Notes: generated from the letters alone by a model not told the origin. Shown: positions 1 through 13,342, counted from the stretch's first letter. The stretch is DNA of 64,000 nucleotides from Cyclaneusma minus (GCA_037179335.1 JAKZHN010000046.1:186001-250000); one strand, 5' to 3'. Program-made: numbers and translations.

Positions 1-314
1 ACAGTACATGTGATACAAAAAGGTCCAATTTAAAGATCGAGGGAGCAAGCCCGCAACGTCATTCGCGGCAACCATCCGTGGATCGTTCTTGGCATTGGAC
101 CTCTTATCGATAAGTACCCGCCCTCACGCGATGCACTAGCGCCTTTCCTTTTCCATCAACCACTACATCAATTGATGTATCTCCACACCAACCCCAGCCC
201 GGCACTTACATATTCCCAAATCACAAGCTCTGAAGCTTCGAAGTCAAGCTTGCAGCCTCACTTTCAGATTCTCCGGACGAGTGGCTTGCCAACCCTGGGT
301 AAGCTAGATGCATC

Positions 315-1092
315 ATGGCGACCGGTAGCAGCGCGTCTACGTCCGACAGCGAACAGCCGTGGAATTCGGAGACGGCGAGCAAGTTCGAAAGGTTTGTCTC
401 GCTTCTCTTTACCGTGTATATCTAATATCTGGCTTGGAGCGAGGGACTTGGGACTTGGGACTTGGGGAGTGAAGGCAAAAGCTAATGCGAATGGTTTAGT
501 AAGCAGTTCAGCGAGTACTATGATCCGTGTCAGGAGGCGGCGACTAGGAGTTTGAGGTGTCTGCATCGTAACGGAGGCGATCGTGCCATGTGTGGTGATT
601 ATTTCCAGTGCGTTGAGCTTTTTCCTTTTCTTTTTCGGTGATGTTAGTCGTTTGTTCCAACTTTGTTCTCAGCTCCCCCGCTCCAATCATCTTTCATGGA
701 GAAGAGCTGCACAGAAGAGGTGGCTGGGTGGTTCCTGCAGGTGAGGAATGGATCGGACGAGACATGAGGCATGGGAAGGGAGGGGACATAGGCACGTGCG
801 AATTACGGGGGACGAAGAAGCTTTTGGCTGTTATTTGTCGGGGATGTGGGCGTGAAAGGATAAGGGCATGCTGACGTGTGTTGTAGGGCATATCGGGACT
901 GCAAGAAACAGTGGGTATGTAGCTGCGAAGTGTGAATGGAGTCGCGTGTCACATCACTTTATGTGTGAAGGTTATGTGGCGAGGATGTCAGGGAGAGCAC
1001 CGCTAACGGGATTATCCTAGATTACGGCAAGGAGTGAGGCCAAGATGGAGGCCAAACGCAAAGCCAGGGAGGCCAATTCCGCGGCTTCGTGA
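315..1092 (+). CDS. COX23: Mitochondrial twin-CX9C protein Cox23
   Basis: Spliced product of 94 residues. Exons are 315-391, 500-607, 887-914 (a 28-nt micro-exon) and 1021-1092; the sum is a whole number of codons. The product has two CX9C motifs, C-QEAATRSLR-C and C-GDYFQAYRD-C, which form the CHCH fold of intermembrane-space proteins oxidised by Mia40. The context DPCQE...RCLHRN...YFQAYRDCKKQW is the Cox23 pattern, a factor needed for cytochrome c oxidase assembly and mitochondrial copper handling in yeast. The Ser/Thr-rich N-terminus (about 25 residues) and the Lys/Arg/Ala-rich tail are usual for the family. The start is the first ATG in frame with the motif. Another small CHCH protein is the only alternative. 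Confidence 0.88.
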
Positions 1093-1949
1093 GAGATATG
1101 TTCCCGAGAGGCTGGGGAGCGACTGGGTCTGGGGCCGAACGTTTCAATTGCTCCTGGGTGTTGGAGACTGGGCAGTCGAGAGATAAGGGACCTGGGGTTG
1201 TCGACAGGTGGGGAGACCCCTGACTCGATGATATCCTTCGTGGGGGTCAGTCTGTACAATATGTGCTTGTATGAAAATGGTTATCTGTGGCGGCATGGCT
1301 ACGTGGGCGGTCGTGATGATTGGAAGAATGCAGGAGCGGAGGTCAAGGTTTCGACGCTAGTGCAGCTGGGAAAATATGCATTTGCTTGGGACCTGCTTCT
1401 GGAGTCACCTAGATTGGGAATGACTTTTTGGTTGTAGGATTTCAAGAAGTAGTAGGTGGTCGTTGAGAAGACCCCCTGAGTGAGGAAGCAGGAAGAAGGC
1501 CATGAGGATACGGAATTGCTGGCCAGCCAGCGTATAAACTTGATGAATAGAAATCCTCTCAACTCACTCAGAAAGCAGATGAACGAATGCGAAAACTTCA
1601 ATAAATATATTCTCCACACTCCAGATTCCAAAAAAGTCAGAGGTCGCGTGTACTGATAAAACGATAATTCCTCTCTCGTGGTTGTGGTTGGCTGGCGTCG
1701 GATATTCGCATTCGCTTGGCGCCCAAACCAAAAATCTTTCCCTCACTCGCCAACACCCCAGCCATACATGTAACCACATCCAGAAACGCACCACACCTTT
1801 CCACATCACATCCTTGTCCCCCGCTCTCCGGATTTCCTCGGCATCTGTTTCCGGAGCATATTGGGAATAGCACATCCGTCCGGTGTGTGGTGCGAGGCGC
1901 AAGGGTTCGAAATCGAATTGACTGGATTGTTGAACCGTCGTTTGCAACC
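1093..1949. other. Intergenic; no gene seen
   Basis: Contains the 3' flank of COX23 and the 5' flank of the MDM20-like gene. The open frames here are short, overlap on both strands and have no recognisable domain. No repeat or RNA gene was seen. Confidence 0.5.
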
Positions 1950-4900
1950 ATGCAGGACTTGGAACCACGAGATCGCCAAGACGAGGCCATTTGGACGGCG
2001 ATCGGGTCGGGCAATTTGAAGGGCGCGCTGAAGTTGGTGAATAGGAAGTTGGCGAAGGATTCGAAGGATCAGTACAATCAGGTATGGTGAATGAGTTCTT
2101 TTGTTTTGGTTTTCATGTTGTGTGAGTTGCGGATTGCGTGGCCTGGTCCGGTCCGGATGGGATGATGTCCGCACAATGACGAACCTAGAGGAGGCGCTAT
2201 TTGCACTTTCTACTTTGTGGGGTTGTGGATTCTGTTTGATACTATTTCTGGTCGAGAATTCTGTTCGCATGCCATGAGGGTGTTTATCATATTCGAGAGA
2301 TTCATGGGGGATCACACATGAACATCATGATCACCAAGCTGGCCTACTGTTTGCTACAAGTCCCTTTTTGATTTTCAAATTCTTCTCAAATATTCTCGCT
2401 ACGTCGGCTCTGAAGACCCCTCAGCTTCGCTTTGCGCTTGTCAAATCTCAGATCTTGGATTGTATCACTGCGGCTCCAAAGACGTCTTCGGATATTCTTC
2501 ACTCAAGTTGACCGCCCCCTTGTCTGTCCTTCTTCGTCTCTTTCGTTGCCCGTCCACTTCCAAGCTTTTGTGTCTGGCCTTCCAACCACCTGTCGATACG
2601 TAACGACAATACCAAATATAGACATATCAAACCAGCCAACTAATCCGAGACAGGCTATCAAAGTTTACATCAACTCCTGCAGCCCACAGGTGTCCGAAAG
2701 AAATGCAGCGGCCGCAGAACTGCTGGCTCTGCCAGATGGATCGCCTATTTCTGATAAAGGGGCGCTCCAAGTGTACAGTGGTACTTTCGACACTATCTTC
2801 CCTTCGCAGACCAAGCTATGGGCTGATATCATTGGAAAGACGATGTTGATTGCTTATCAGAAGAATCCTAAGATGAGTGGATTGGGCGTCGAGTGTTTCC
2901 AGGCATGTGTTGAGATGGGTGATTTTGAACATGCTATTGCTGTAAGTGAAATTTCCTGCGCACCTACTCAGACTGCCCACTGTGCCTTGTCCCTGATTGC
3001 AAACTGTTTCATATTTCTTTTTTAAAAACAGATGGTTTACGATATTTGGCTAACTGTCTGTCTGATAGATCATGACGCGGCATCATAAGCAATTTGGTGG
3101 AAGGGCTTCTCTCTTCTGGAAGATCACAGCTATGGTACTCTATGCTGTAAGTCTTAATCACCTCCGAATAACTATCTTAGCTTACACACGGACTAACTCA
3201 TGGAAGAGCACTCCAGGATACCCTGAGAAGATGCAAGACATATACAGCCGACTGTCGTATGGAGAGATGAAGAAACTCGGAGCTGCAACCGGCTCTGACA
3301 AGGACAAATCTGTAGGTCTCACCCGCGTTGTGCATTCTCGAAATGATTTCATCTACTGAAGGTTCTCTAGGCAAACTCATTACAGTCGTCGCAAGAACTC
3401 CAGTTGCTGTATCGACTTGCCGATCGTCAAAAGGAGAAAGATGATGCATTTATGTTCTACTCGAGTCCAGATATTGGACCCACATGCTCGATAGCCAAGG
3501 GCGAATGGGTCTTTATCAGAAACAAAGTGCTATTCTTGAGGAAAGTGGAGAAATGGCAAGATTTGTTCGACTACTGCAAGAAACTGCTATCTGGAGCCCG
3601 CGCGAACTCGGACGAAGGTCAACTTGATGCTAGAGGTGCCGATTGGACTGTCTGGATTCATTTCATTGAATCTGCATTGGTTCTAGGTCAAGAGTAAGTG
3701 TGGTTTTTGATGATGTTCTTGGTATCTTCGCCGCACCAGGCGATTGCTTATGTCCTGCTTTCCCCTAGCGGAAGATTACCCCCCTCTCCATCACGCCACG
3801 TTTTTATAGTCTTGAAACTTGCTGACGAATTACAGACAGAAAGACCTCGTCTCGAAAGAGATAATCGCTCATTTGGAAGCTGATGCGAAGATTGACAAGA
3901 CTTACAACAGGAATGCGGCGCTTGCATCTCTGAAGTTTACCTTCGACTCACCACAACTCGGAGACAGCGCATCAAACTCGGCACAGCAGATTAGCGCATT
4001 GGTCCAATACGTAGCCAAATTCCGCCTGAACCCTTCATGTTTCGGTGACATCCTACCATATGCTTCTCAGCTGACCGCTGACGATCAATCGAGCCTTCTT
4101 GAGATTTTACAAGGCTTGGGCCAACAGGACGGCGTAAGTTGACAACATTTTCATACCACATTTGGACAAATGTGTGCTAACGCATGGGGAAGATTTCAAG
4201 TCAAGAGCGACTGATGAGCAACATGGCTCTCCTCAAACTCAGATACTTGTTTATGAGCAAATCACGATTATCGAACTCGGAACCACCTATGAAAGACAGT
4301 CTCGAGAAGCTCGCAAGCCAAGCTCTCAAACTCTACAAACAATTTCTGAGTGATCCGGAAATCGCGTCTCAGGAGCGTCTCATGACTGACCAACATCCGG
4401 CCGACGACTTCGTACTGGTTGCCGCTATGTGTCTGCTCAAACTCGGCCACAATGAGAATGAAAAGAGAGACCGGGCTGTGTTTGCGTTCGAACCCTACTT
4501 ACAAGCAGCATCGATCCTGGAGTACGCACTCACGCACTCGAAATACAACTACGAAATCTCACTTCTTCTGGTCCGCACCTACGCACTTCTCGGCTGTGGG
4601 AGCCTAGCACTACTCGCATACCAGCGCCTTGGCGTCAAGGGGATTCAGACAGACACCTTGTCATATGTCATCCTGGACAGGATTTCAAGCTTACATCCTC
4701 ATGCTGCCACAGTGATGAATGACGGCAAAGAAGAGGTTATTGAACCGACGAAATTCATCCAGGAAGGCTTGACGGTTTACCGCAGGTCGCGAAAGACAAT
4801 TATGAATAATGTGTGGCTAAGCTTCCAGATCGGAAGCTATGACACCGTCCTAGATTTGTGGGAGACTGCGGAGCATTTGGATAGCAGCATAAGTAAGAGC

Positions 4901-6014
4901 CTAAATGTTGTGGAGATGCGCCGGGTGACTCGTTTGGCAAAGCCCAAAGAGGGCCTCAACGAGGGAAGCCACGGGATGGATCTTTTAAGTGAGTCAGCTC
5001 CCTCACTATTCGATTCCCTCCCCACAATCTTCCCTCTCGTCTGCGTCACCCACATATGGTCTTTCCACGACTGCACCTATCTTTATTCTTTCATATGGGA
5101 AAGTCAAGCATTAGCTAGGGACGTTACTGATTTTGCAATCCTTGCCAGACTCCAAATCCATTCTATCTAGCAAACTCGACAGTTCAATCTTCCCCTCGTA
5201 CGAGCACCCTGCCGCACCACCCTTCGAAACCTATATTCGTCTCGGCCTTCCGCCATCTTCTGGCCGCATGGCCGTCTCGCTACTTCTCGACCACCTGCAT
5301 ACGCTTGCCGCAACGCCCAAATCCACCCCTGAACTCCTCCAAGGGCGCATACGAACCCTCGCGGACCTCAGTCTTCGTTTCTTATCCGATGACTACCGCA
5401 ACGACAAATTGGGCAATGAAGAACAGAACCTGTTCGATCTGGGAATTGCACTTACGGAGGCCGTGCTGCTGCTTACGCAGGGCGGGACTCTCGACAAGGA
5501 CCGCAAAATTCCAGAGGAAGCGAACGAAGCGCTTCGTGTAATCGGTCAAAGAGTCGTTGAATTTATGGCCAAGATCTCGTCACCTCTGACTGCTTTGCCC
5601 GATGATAAGAAGCCGGCCGAGCAAACTGCTAAGCTCGTGCCTGATTTTCTGACAGTGCTGTTTCCGTTGTATACGGCGCATGAGGCTTGCGCGCTGACCC
5701 ATGAAGTGGGAAGCTTTTTGAAGGAGGGAATGCGTAATGGTTGGGCGGAGGAAGCGCTCATGGGGCAGGGTCAGAAGCTGAAGGAGGATCTTTTGGAGAA
5801 GACGAGGTATTTGAAACGGTATATGGATGAAGGCGGTTGGCTCGATAAGATTGAGGATGCGGTGAGAGGTGGTGAGGATGAGGGAGGTGCGAAGGAGGTG
5901 GGCACAGCGGTGGAAAAAGTTGTAGGAGAGGGCTTCTTGGAGCAGTGGGCTGGGGAGGTGAGGGATAGTTGGGTGGATAGTGTCGATGGGTTGGTGAGGG
6001 TTTGTGGGAAATGA
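1950..6014 (+). CDS. MDM20: NatB N-terminal acetyltransferase auxiliary subunit (Mdm20/NAA25)
   Basis: Non-catalytic, ribosome-anchoring subunit of NatB, which acetylates nascent Met-Asp/Glu/Asn/Gln N-termini and affects actin and tropomyosin function. The first exon (1950-2081) encodes a TPR-like start, DEAIWTAIGSGNLKGALKLVNRKL. Later exons carry helical repeats typical of the family, including RASLFWKITAMVLYA, LLKLRYLFMSKSRL and PTKFIQEGLTVYRRSRKTIM. Supported introns: 2942-3068, 3147-about 3203, 3312-3370, 3694-about 3836, about 4135-4193, and about 4990-5148. The C-terminal exon ends with TGA at 6012. The piece between 2082 and about 2620 is uncertain: one candidate exon follows an AG near 2429 (LRFALVKSQILDCITAAPK) but soon meets a stop, so another intron or an error is likely. 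Frames downstream of about 2620 join cleanly. Confidence 0.85.
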
Positions 6015-6970
6015 GAGGATATGAGTATGGTGGTATTCAGAGACGAATTGCAACGCAAAGAAGAAATAAGAATTTCAATTAGAATACAGCATGTGACAGT
6101 ACATACTGTATGGAGGGGAGGATGATGGTCTCCAATGGCATAGCAAACAACGAAGCGTCCAGCTGACATACGATGTTTGTCAATCTGCAGGAGAAAATTT
6201 TATGCTCTCTCTGGCTAAAAATGACCACTGATCACGGTAATCAGGGAAGGCAAGCTGGAGTACTTAAACCAAAGGATGTCTAATTTGAGTATGTAGCTCG
6301 TGGGAGCTTCATCAGCCCTTCCAGATCTGTATCAATCTGTAGCTGTGGGCCGTGGCATCCACCGATAATTCGGGGTCTTAGGATCGTCCCCAGGGTACCC
6401 CTTCTCAGGGGAAGGGATGTGAAAAAGCGCAAAGATCTGTTTTGAGAAGTTTGGCTACGTCTGCGATATGCAATATATATTTTCCAGAAAGATTTTGTTA
6501 ATTAAGTATGCTTGACCTTACACTCACAGCTATCCGCTTGCTAGTTGCTTCACATAATTGGAGCGCCTCAAGTGTGGCGCAACCCCCCTGTATGCGCGGC
6601 CCGCGGGAGGCTCCGTTCATTAGCGGCAGCTATCCCCAGCAGTGTGTGATTGGAAGGTCGACGGCGTGAACCTTTGAGGTTCGACAGAAAATGCCACGTC
6701 CAAAATAATGCCAGACCGGTGCTTCGCTTCCTTCGCTTCCCCCAAATTACAACCATCCCGTGCGATCAACTGCCTGCTTCCATAGCCCAAACAATTCCTG
6801 CCGACCGCACTTTCAAACCCCGAACCGGGATCCTTTCCATGATCCTAAACTTTACGCGAAATCCTCCCGGACAGAACCTCTGCAACACTCCTTCACGCGA
6901 CCTGCGCACCGGGCGGTTTGGATGTCGAGATATCCCGAGCGATTTTTCTGAGGCCTGAGTGGCGAGCGGC
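6015..6970. other. Intergenic; no gene seen
   Basis: Nearly 1 kb between the MDM20-like gene and the kinase. It holds an AT-rich patch around 6470-6510 and short overlapping frames with no recognisable product. The last 300 bases are presumably the kinase promoter and leader. Confidence 0.5.
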
Positions 6971-9679
6971 ATGCAGGCTCTCAAGCAAGCTAAGGCTGAG
7001 TCGCATGAGAGGAAAGCCAAGGTATGCCGAGCCGGGGGGCAAATACGGTTGTCGTCGGAGTTGAAGGGACAGTATGCTGATTTCATGCTGTGCAGCTTGC
7101 TAGTTCTTACCATCAATTGCTGGAGTGAGTGGTTCCGCCAAAACCGAACCGGGGTTCAGCGCTGACTTGTTGCGACAGGGAGTTCTCCTCGAAAGACCTA
7201 CGATGCGTCGGAAACTACGAGCTGGACCGGCTGATCGGGAAGGGGTCCTTTGGAAAGGTGTATCTCGCGAAGCATAAGCTCACCAATGGCTCGAAGGTGT
7301 GTTGGGTTGTGTGAGGTTTTGGAGGAAAGAAGCTAATTTGAAGTTGCAGGTTGTCCTCAAATCTGCGAAGAAAGACGACTCCAACCTCGCTCGAGAAATT
7401 CACCACCACCGACAATTTACACACCCGCACATCACCCGCCTATACGAAGTTATAGTCACCGAAAACTTGGTGTGGATGGTCTTGGAATACTGCCCGGGTA
7501 TGTTGAATTGCTCCTTCTGCTTCTCCTACCTCCATGCAGAAGCTGATGCAATGATATAGGCGACGAGCTTTATAAATATGTCACCGACAATGGCCCTCTT
7601 CCGGTCCCCAAAGTCCAGAAAATATTTACCCAGTTGGTGGGAGCCGTAGCCTACGTACATAACATGTCATGCGTCCACCGAGATCTGAAGCTCGAGAACA
7701 TCCTCTTCGACAAGAACGAAAACGTCAAGCTTTGCGACTTTGGCTTCACCCGAGAATACGAAGGCAAATCAAATTACCTGCAGACTTTTTGTGGGACAAT
7801 ATGTTACAGCGCGCCGGAGATGCTCAGGGGCGAGAAGTATGCTGGAGAAAAAGTAGATGTATGGAGTCTGGGTGTCATTCTATATGCTCTGCTCTGCGGG
7901 GAACTTCCGTTCGACGACGATGACGATAGTGTAACAAGAGCCAAGATCCTAGGGAGCGAGCCAAAATGGCACGACCACCTGACAGCAGAAGCGAAGGGTT
8001 TGATCGAGCTTTTGCTTTCCAAAAGGCCTCTGCGACGTCCGTCTTTGCCCGAAATCCTGGCCCATCCCTTCCTCGCCGAGCACGCACCCCAGCAGCAGGC
8101 GATCCTTAAACTCCAGCAGCCAGCGCCTTTTACAACGGATCTGGAGAAGGAGGTTTTGGAAAGAATGAGAAGTGCTGGTGTCAACATAGACGCAGTCATC
8201 GAACATGTGATTGCGCAGCGTTGTGACTCCCTGGCTGGCTGGTGGGCTTTGCTTCTTGAAAAGGAACAGCGGAAGCAAAGACGGAGAGAGCGAAAGCAGA
8301 AAGAAAGGGAGTCGGAAAGACGGGCGTCGAAGAGGCTGAGTTCTGCAAGCAGCAGAATGGGTCCGACCTTGAAAGAGGTGGAGGAAGAAGGGGAATCTTC
8401 TACCAGAAATGGAGAAACTACCCGAAGCAGAGGCAGAAGAGACCGGCGGAGCGCCCATTACCCAGAATTGGTAGTGCCAGACTTACCTGGCCTGCCAGAA
8501 CATGGGTTACTCAACTCGCCGTCGACACCACCTCCACCGATTGAGAAAGATCACTTCCGCTCGGGAAGCACGTCAAGAACTCGTCGGCCGATACCTCCCC
8601 CGAAAGAAGGTGTACTACGCAGCGCCCGGTCTCGTGGCAGTACCTTGCAGCTAGTCACCTCGAATCCAGATCTGCTTAACGCAACAAAACATCGGCCGCG
8701 TCGGAGAGGTCAGCATTCTTTCCTCAACCGTTTACTACATTGGAAACATTTGCTTCTGGAGACGACCAAGCGCAACAAGTCGCCGCCCTCGAAAACAAAA
8801 GCGGGCTCCAAGTCGGAAGCGGATCTCCCTGCCAATGCGAATGGCTCGAAGGCGAGTCCCAGACTGAGCCCTAAGTCGGCAGGTTCAACTCCGAATACAC
8901 CACGGCCAACGGCCACTAATAATAATTTCTACCCACCACCGCCGCGTTTGCATACATCCACACCCGCCAAGCGACAGTCACTTTCTCCCTCACCCCTAAC
9001 TCCCCGCTCCTCCTTCCGGCGTTCCAGTGGAATGCGAGGGCGAACGTCGACCTCAAGCAGCGTATCCAGCGTCCGGAGTATACATAAGCATCATCATACT
9101 CACTCGAAAGCATCCAGCACCTCCTCCAACGGCTCAGATATCCTCGCGCACAAAGGCGCCCCCCTCAATTCCCGCTCTCCGCATCACTCCGTGAAAGTGC
9201 TCCCCGCAACGCCCACCGGCTCCGCCTTTCCCAGCAATATCCGCGTCGTTCGCCAAACGACACCAATGTCTGCTTTCAACGAAGGCGCTTCCTGGGGCTC
9301 TCCTAATGCCCCAAACCTAATCTACGCAAAACGGAAGAAAACGGTTTTCAAAGGACCGATGCTTGGCGTTGTGGGCGGGAGCCCGTCCGAAGTAGGCGGC
9401 AGGAGTAGGACCGGCAGCCATTCCAGGAGTGCGAGTGTAGGCGGACGACGAAGCGGGGAAATTATTGACATCCAGGAGGAGGATGAAGAGGAAGAGGAGG
9501 TTGTGGAGGAGGTCGAGGCTTTTAGTCCAGTTGTGGGGCCCGGTGAGACGGTCGAGATGTTGCCGGACATCAAGCCGCTGACTTTGAGTGGGACTGCGAC
9601 GGAGGAGACAACAGGGGCACTGCTCAAGGCTGTCATGGGTGTCGAGAAGGATTCCGACGATAAAGAGACTGCGTCATGA
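6971..9679 (+). CDS. Serine/threonine protein kinase, CAMK/SNF1-like, with long disordered C-terminal tail
   Basis: Model of about 810 residues from exons 6971-7021, 7183-7296, 7350-7497 and 7560-9679. The kinase domain starts at NYELDRLIGKGSFGKVYLAKH (glycine-rich loop) and keeps the lysine in VVLK, HRDLKLEN, DFGF and SAPEM, so it looks catalytically competent. It resembles the yeast YPL150W-type kinase (from memory), whose substrate is not established. After the domain, from about residue 300, come a basic coiled stretch (EKEQRKQRRRERKQKE), then Ser/Pro/Arg-rich low complexity, then an acidic run DEEEEEVVEEVE. The junction of the first two exons is the weak point: the acceptor GGGAG at 7178-7182 keeps the frame, while the more usual CAG four bases upstream does not. 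The start is therefore moderately supported. Confidence 0.85.
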
Positions 9680-11189
9680 CAGTAATAAAAGGGGCGAGAC
9701 GGTGTTGTGTATTTGACGCCTGGAGGTTTTGTTGATATGGGTCGGCACCGTCATTCATTTCTGCGGGGAAGCTGGGATTGACGCAAGCAGAGTCGTTTCC
9801 AGCTCCTTGCTTGTGTTGTTTGGACTTTTGCACCTTTGTTGCACTTTCTTGTATCCGACATGGCTTCGCTCTACGGAGCAAGCTCTTTGCAGCCTTGATT
9901 ATTTTCGAGCTTCTTTATTTCTTGCGAGCATGCATGTGGGGGGCGATAGGGTTTGTTTGCACACGCCCGAGGCGGTTGTCGCTGGACACTCCGTTAGTGG
10001 GATAGTCTGGGGGCATTACACTACATATACCACCGGCAGTCGTTTGTTTTGTTATGGAGCATGTTGTATGGGATAGTGTTTTTTGACTAGTTAGTTCAAA
10101 AGACAAAGCGAGCATAATGCATTTGTACGTTCATCGGTCTTGCTATTGGTCGCCTTCGGCTTTCGAGAAAGAGATAGCTGGGAAGCGAGTTATCAGCACA
10201 ATAGAGAATACAACTGTATTTGGTTTGGCGCCTTCGGAGCAGGAAATCCCGTCGGTGGTTTGTGGCGGCGTTGATTAAGATTTGCCAAGTTGTCAGCCAA
10301 ACTCAGCTGTGATGGCACGAAAGTCAATTGGCATCGAGATTGTTCCGCGGCCGCCTTCTCTGACATCTGTTACTCGAGACTCGAGACTCTCAATTGGAGC
10401 ACAAAGTAAGATTTCAGGTGCATCTGCCATTAATCCGGATTTTGCGAATAGCATCACAATCGTTTGACATAGATGAACGATGCGCCAAAACAGCAGCTGT
10501 TGGACTCGGTGCTCGTCCGTGTCTTGTCGGCCGACGGATATGCACCAATCAAGCCCGCACATAGTCTTATCTTCGAGCTTTTGCATCCTTGACATAAATG
10601 GCGTGCAGCGCGACAGGAACTTGAATTAACCACTTCGAGTATGGGCTGAGGTCATCCATGTTCTGCCACGCGATGAACCAGAACCGGTAGCCAAGGAGTT
10701 CGCGTTGCTGACCGGCGTTTCTGACTGGCTGCCGAGGCTGTATTTCACCTGGCGTTTGTCACAGGTTCCACGTTGATTCCCGTACCATGGTACGAACTCT
10801 GCACCCCTGCTACGGGGCCCACACGTCAAAGTCGAGTCCCCCGCGATAGAGACGATACATGTATCTGATATGGGCCGTCGTACCCCGGCCTTGCCTCTCG
10901 GCCGGGGCCCCAATCTCGACTTCGCCTTGCGACGACATACAGCTGAGGACTTGGACTTCACCAATGGCATATCAACTTTTGCCGCTATGACTGCCATGTT
11001 CCCAATCTGCGAAGCCTGCGAATTCCACGTCTCCGAAATCTTTGCATTCACGTCTTAGACGACTGAGAGGCTGCCTCTGAGCCGAATTCAAAGGATCGAT
11101 TGTTGTGCCGCTTCTCACACCTCCAATACTCCCAGATAAACCACACTCCTACCCTCTCCAACCCCCTCGCCACTCCAGCCTTCCCACGA
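9680..11189. other. Intergenic; no gene seen
   Basis: About 1.5 kb between the kinase and the permease. Several frames of 60-140 codons overlap on both strands without domain, codon pattern or splice context. A 12-bp palindrome GTACCATGGTAC lies near 10783. The last few hundred bases should contain the permease promoter. Confidence 0.5.
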
Positions 11190-11393
11190 ATGCCCCACGC
11201 ACCATGTCTTCCTCCAGCAGCCGCCGCGATTCCTCCAAAACCATCCACACGCTCCACAACGACATCGAGAAAGGCGCCGAGTCTCCCAACAAGCGGCGTC
11301 CTAGCAAGCAAGACGGATCTCAATACTCACCAACTCCCGCCTATTATGCCCGTTCTAGTACCGAACCACCGTACGAAGAAGCTCTGGAATTGA
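11190..11393 (+). promoter_or_regulatory. Upstream ATG overlapping the permease start out of frame
   Basis: An ATG at 11190 lies 14 nt before the permease ATG in another frame and stays open until about 11393, inside the permease coding region. Its context (C at -3) is poorer than that of the permease start (A at -3). If it is within the transcript, ribosomes would have to scan past it. The transcript start was not determined. Confidence 0.35.
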
Positions 11394-13342
11394 ATGAAAG
11401 CCTGGCGAGAAAATTTTGGGATAGCTTTAAGAGAGATCCGAATACGACGGTGACGCCGAAGGGCGTTGTGGGGGGGAATGGGAGGGTTTTCGACCCGTAT
11501 GCGGCGGCGGCGGGGACGGCGCATACGGGGTTGGTGAGGAAGTTGAAGGGGAGGCATTTGCAGATGATTGCTATTGGGGGGTCTATCGGTATGTTTTTAG
11601 TGCAAGTTTTCATTTGGGGAGGCTTGTGGGGCTTGAGAATACATCAGGAATTGGGACACTGGACTAATGGACCCTTGCAGGTACTGGCCTATTCGTCTCT
11701 TCCGGAAAAGCATTACACGAAGGAGGCCCGGCATCAGTCCTAATCGCCTTTGCCATCCTTGGAATGATGATGTACTGTACCGTACATGCTCTTGGCGAAT
11801 TGGCCGTCTTATTCCCTGTATCGGGATCTTTCTCTGCATATTCAACTCGATTTATAGATCCGGCTTGGGGCTTTGCTATGGGATGGAAGTATGTCATGTC
11901 CACCTGTGTTTCTGAACGAAAAGAATTTTCCCAAGTCTCTACATGTATACTGACGTCTTTGCAGTTACGCTTTGCAATGGCTTGCCGTTCTGCCTCTAGA
12001 AATCATCTCTGCATCTATCACAATAAACTACTGGAACGAGGGGGTAAATCGCGCTATATTTGTCACCCTATTTTACGTCCTCATCATTGCGATAAACCTT
12101 TTTGGTGTCAAAGGATATGGTGAAGCCGAGTTCTTCTTCTCGACGGTCAAGCTCATTGCTGTCAGTGGGTTCATGTAAGTTTCGCCCCTTTATCCTACCC
12201 CCTTATCCTACCCCTTTATCCCACACTCTCATTCTGCCCCTTGTGTCATGAAAAACCTTGAACAATACTAAACAACCCGCAGTCTACTTGGCATTGTTCT
12301 CAACTGCGGTGGTGACATGAATAGCGGCTACATTGGTGGAAAGTACTGGGTCGATCCGGGCGCCTTCAACGACGGCTTCAAAGGTCTCTGCAGCGTCTTC
12401 GTAACGGCAGCATTCGCATTCGGCGGCACCGAACTCGTCGGTCTAGCCGCCGCCGAGACCGAAAACCCGCGCAAATCCATCCCAACAGCTTGTAAACAAG
12501 TATTCTGGCGTATCACGGTTTTCTACATCCTCAGTCTCACCCTCATCGGCCTCCTCGTCCCTTACACCGACCCTCGTCTACTACAAGGAGGCGACTCCAA
12601 TGCAGCAGCAAGCCCCTTCGTAATCGCCATCGAAAACGCCGGCATCGAAGTCCTCCCCAGCATCATGAACGTCGTTATCCTCGTCGCCGTCCTCTCCGTC
12701 GGCAACTCCAGCGTCTTCGGTTCCTCCCGTACCCTCGCCGCTCTTGCAGACCAAGGCCAAGCCCCGCGCATTCTCTCCTACGTAGACCGCAAAGGCCGTC
12801 CCCTTGTTGCCATCGGCGTCGCTTCTGCTTTTGGCCTCATCGCGTACGCCGCCGACAGCGCCGAAGAAGGCACCGTCCTCAACTGGATGCTCGCCCTCTC
12901 CGGCCTCTCCTCCATCTTCACCTGGGGCTCCATCTGCTTCGCCCACATCCGGTTCCGGCGCGGCTGGGCCTACCACGGGCACTCACTCGACGAACTAGCC
13001 TTCAAATCGCAATCCGGCGTCATCGGATCCTGGATCGGCCTATTCTTCAACCTCCTCTTCCTAGCAGCGCAATTTTGGACTGGAGCTTGGCCGGAGGGAT
13101 ACAAGCAGATGAGCGCGGCGGATATAGCAAGTCATTTTTTCCAGGCCTATGCGGCGGCGCCGGTGGTGCTGGCTTGCTATGTGGCGTATAAGTGGTGGGC
13201 GAAGACGAGGTGGGTGAGGATTGCGGATATGGATTTGATTACGGGGAGGAGGGAGCTGAATTTGCCGGAGCTTTTGGCGGAGGAGAGGGCGGAGTTGAGG
13301 AGTTGGCCGAGGTGGAAGAGGGCTTATAAGGTGGTTTGTTGA
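11204..13342 (+). CDS. Amino-acid permease, fungal YAT/GAP1-like family
   Basis: 620 residues from exons 11204-11588, 11681-11888, 11965-12174 and 12283-13342; all phases agree. It should be a plasma-membrane proton symporter for amino acids. The hydrophilic N-terminus (about 115 residues, Ser-rich) is followed by the family signature GRHLQMIAIGGSIGTGLFVSSG, then about 12 hydrophobic segments. The family block GTELVGLAAAETENPRKSIPTACKQVFWRI follows TM5/6. The C-terminal tail is short and basic. Substrate range cannot be read from sequence. The third intron contains a small tandem CCCTTATCCTA-type repeat (12184-12222). Third codon positions are strongly C-rich until about 13080 and then switch to G-rich. 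Confidence 0.93.

Noticed and set aside
2082..2420. Possible snoRNA in the first MDM20 intron
   Set aside because: ATGATG and ATGACGA sequences occur, but no D box with a matching terminal stem or rRNA complement was found.
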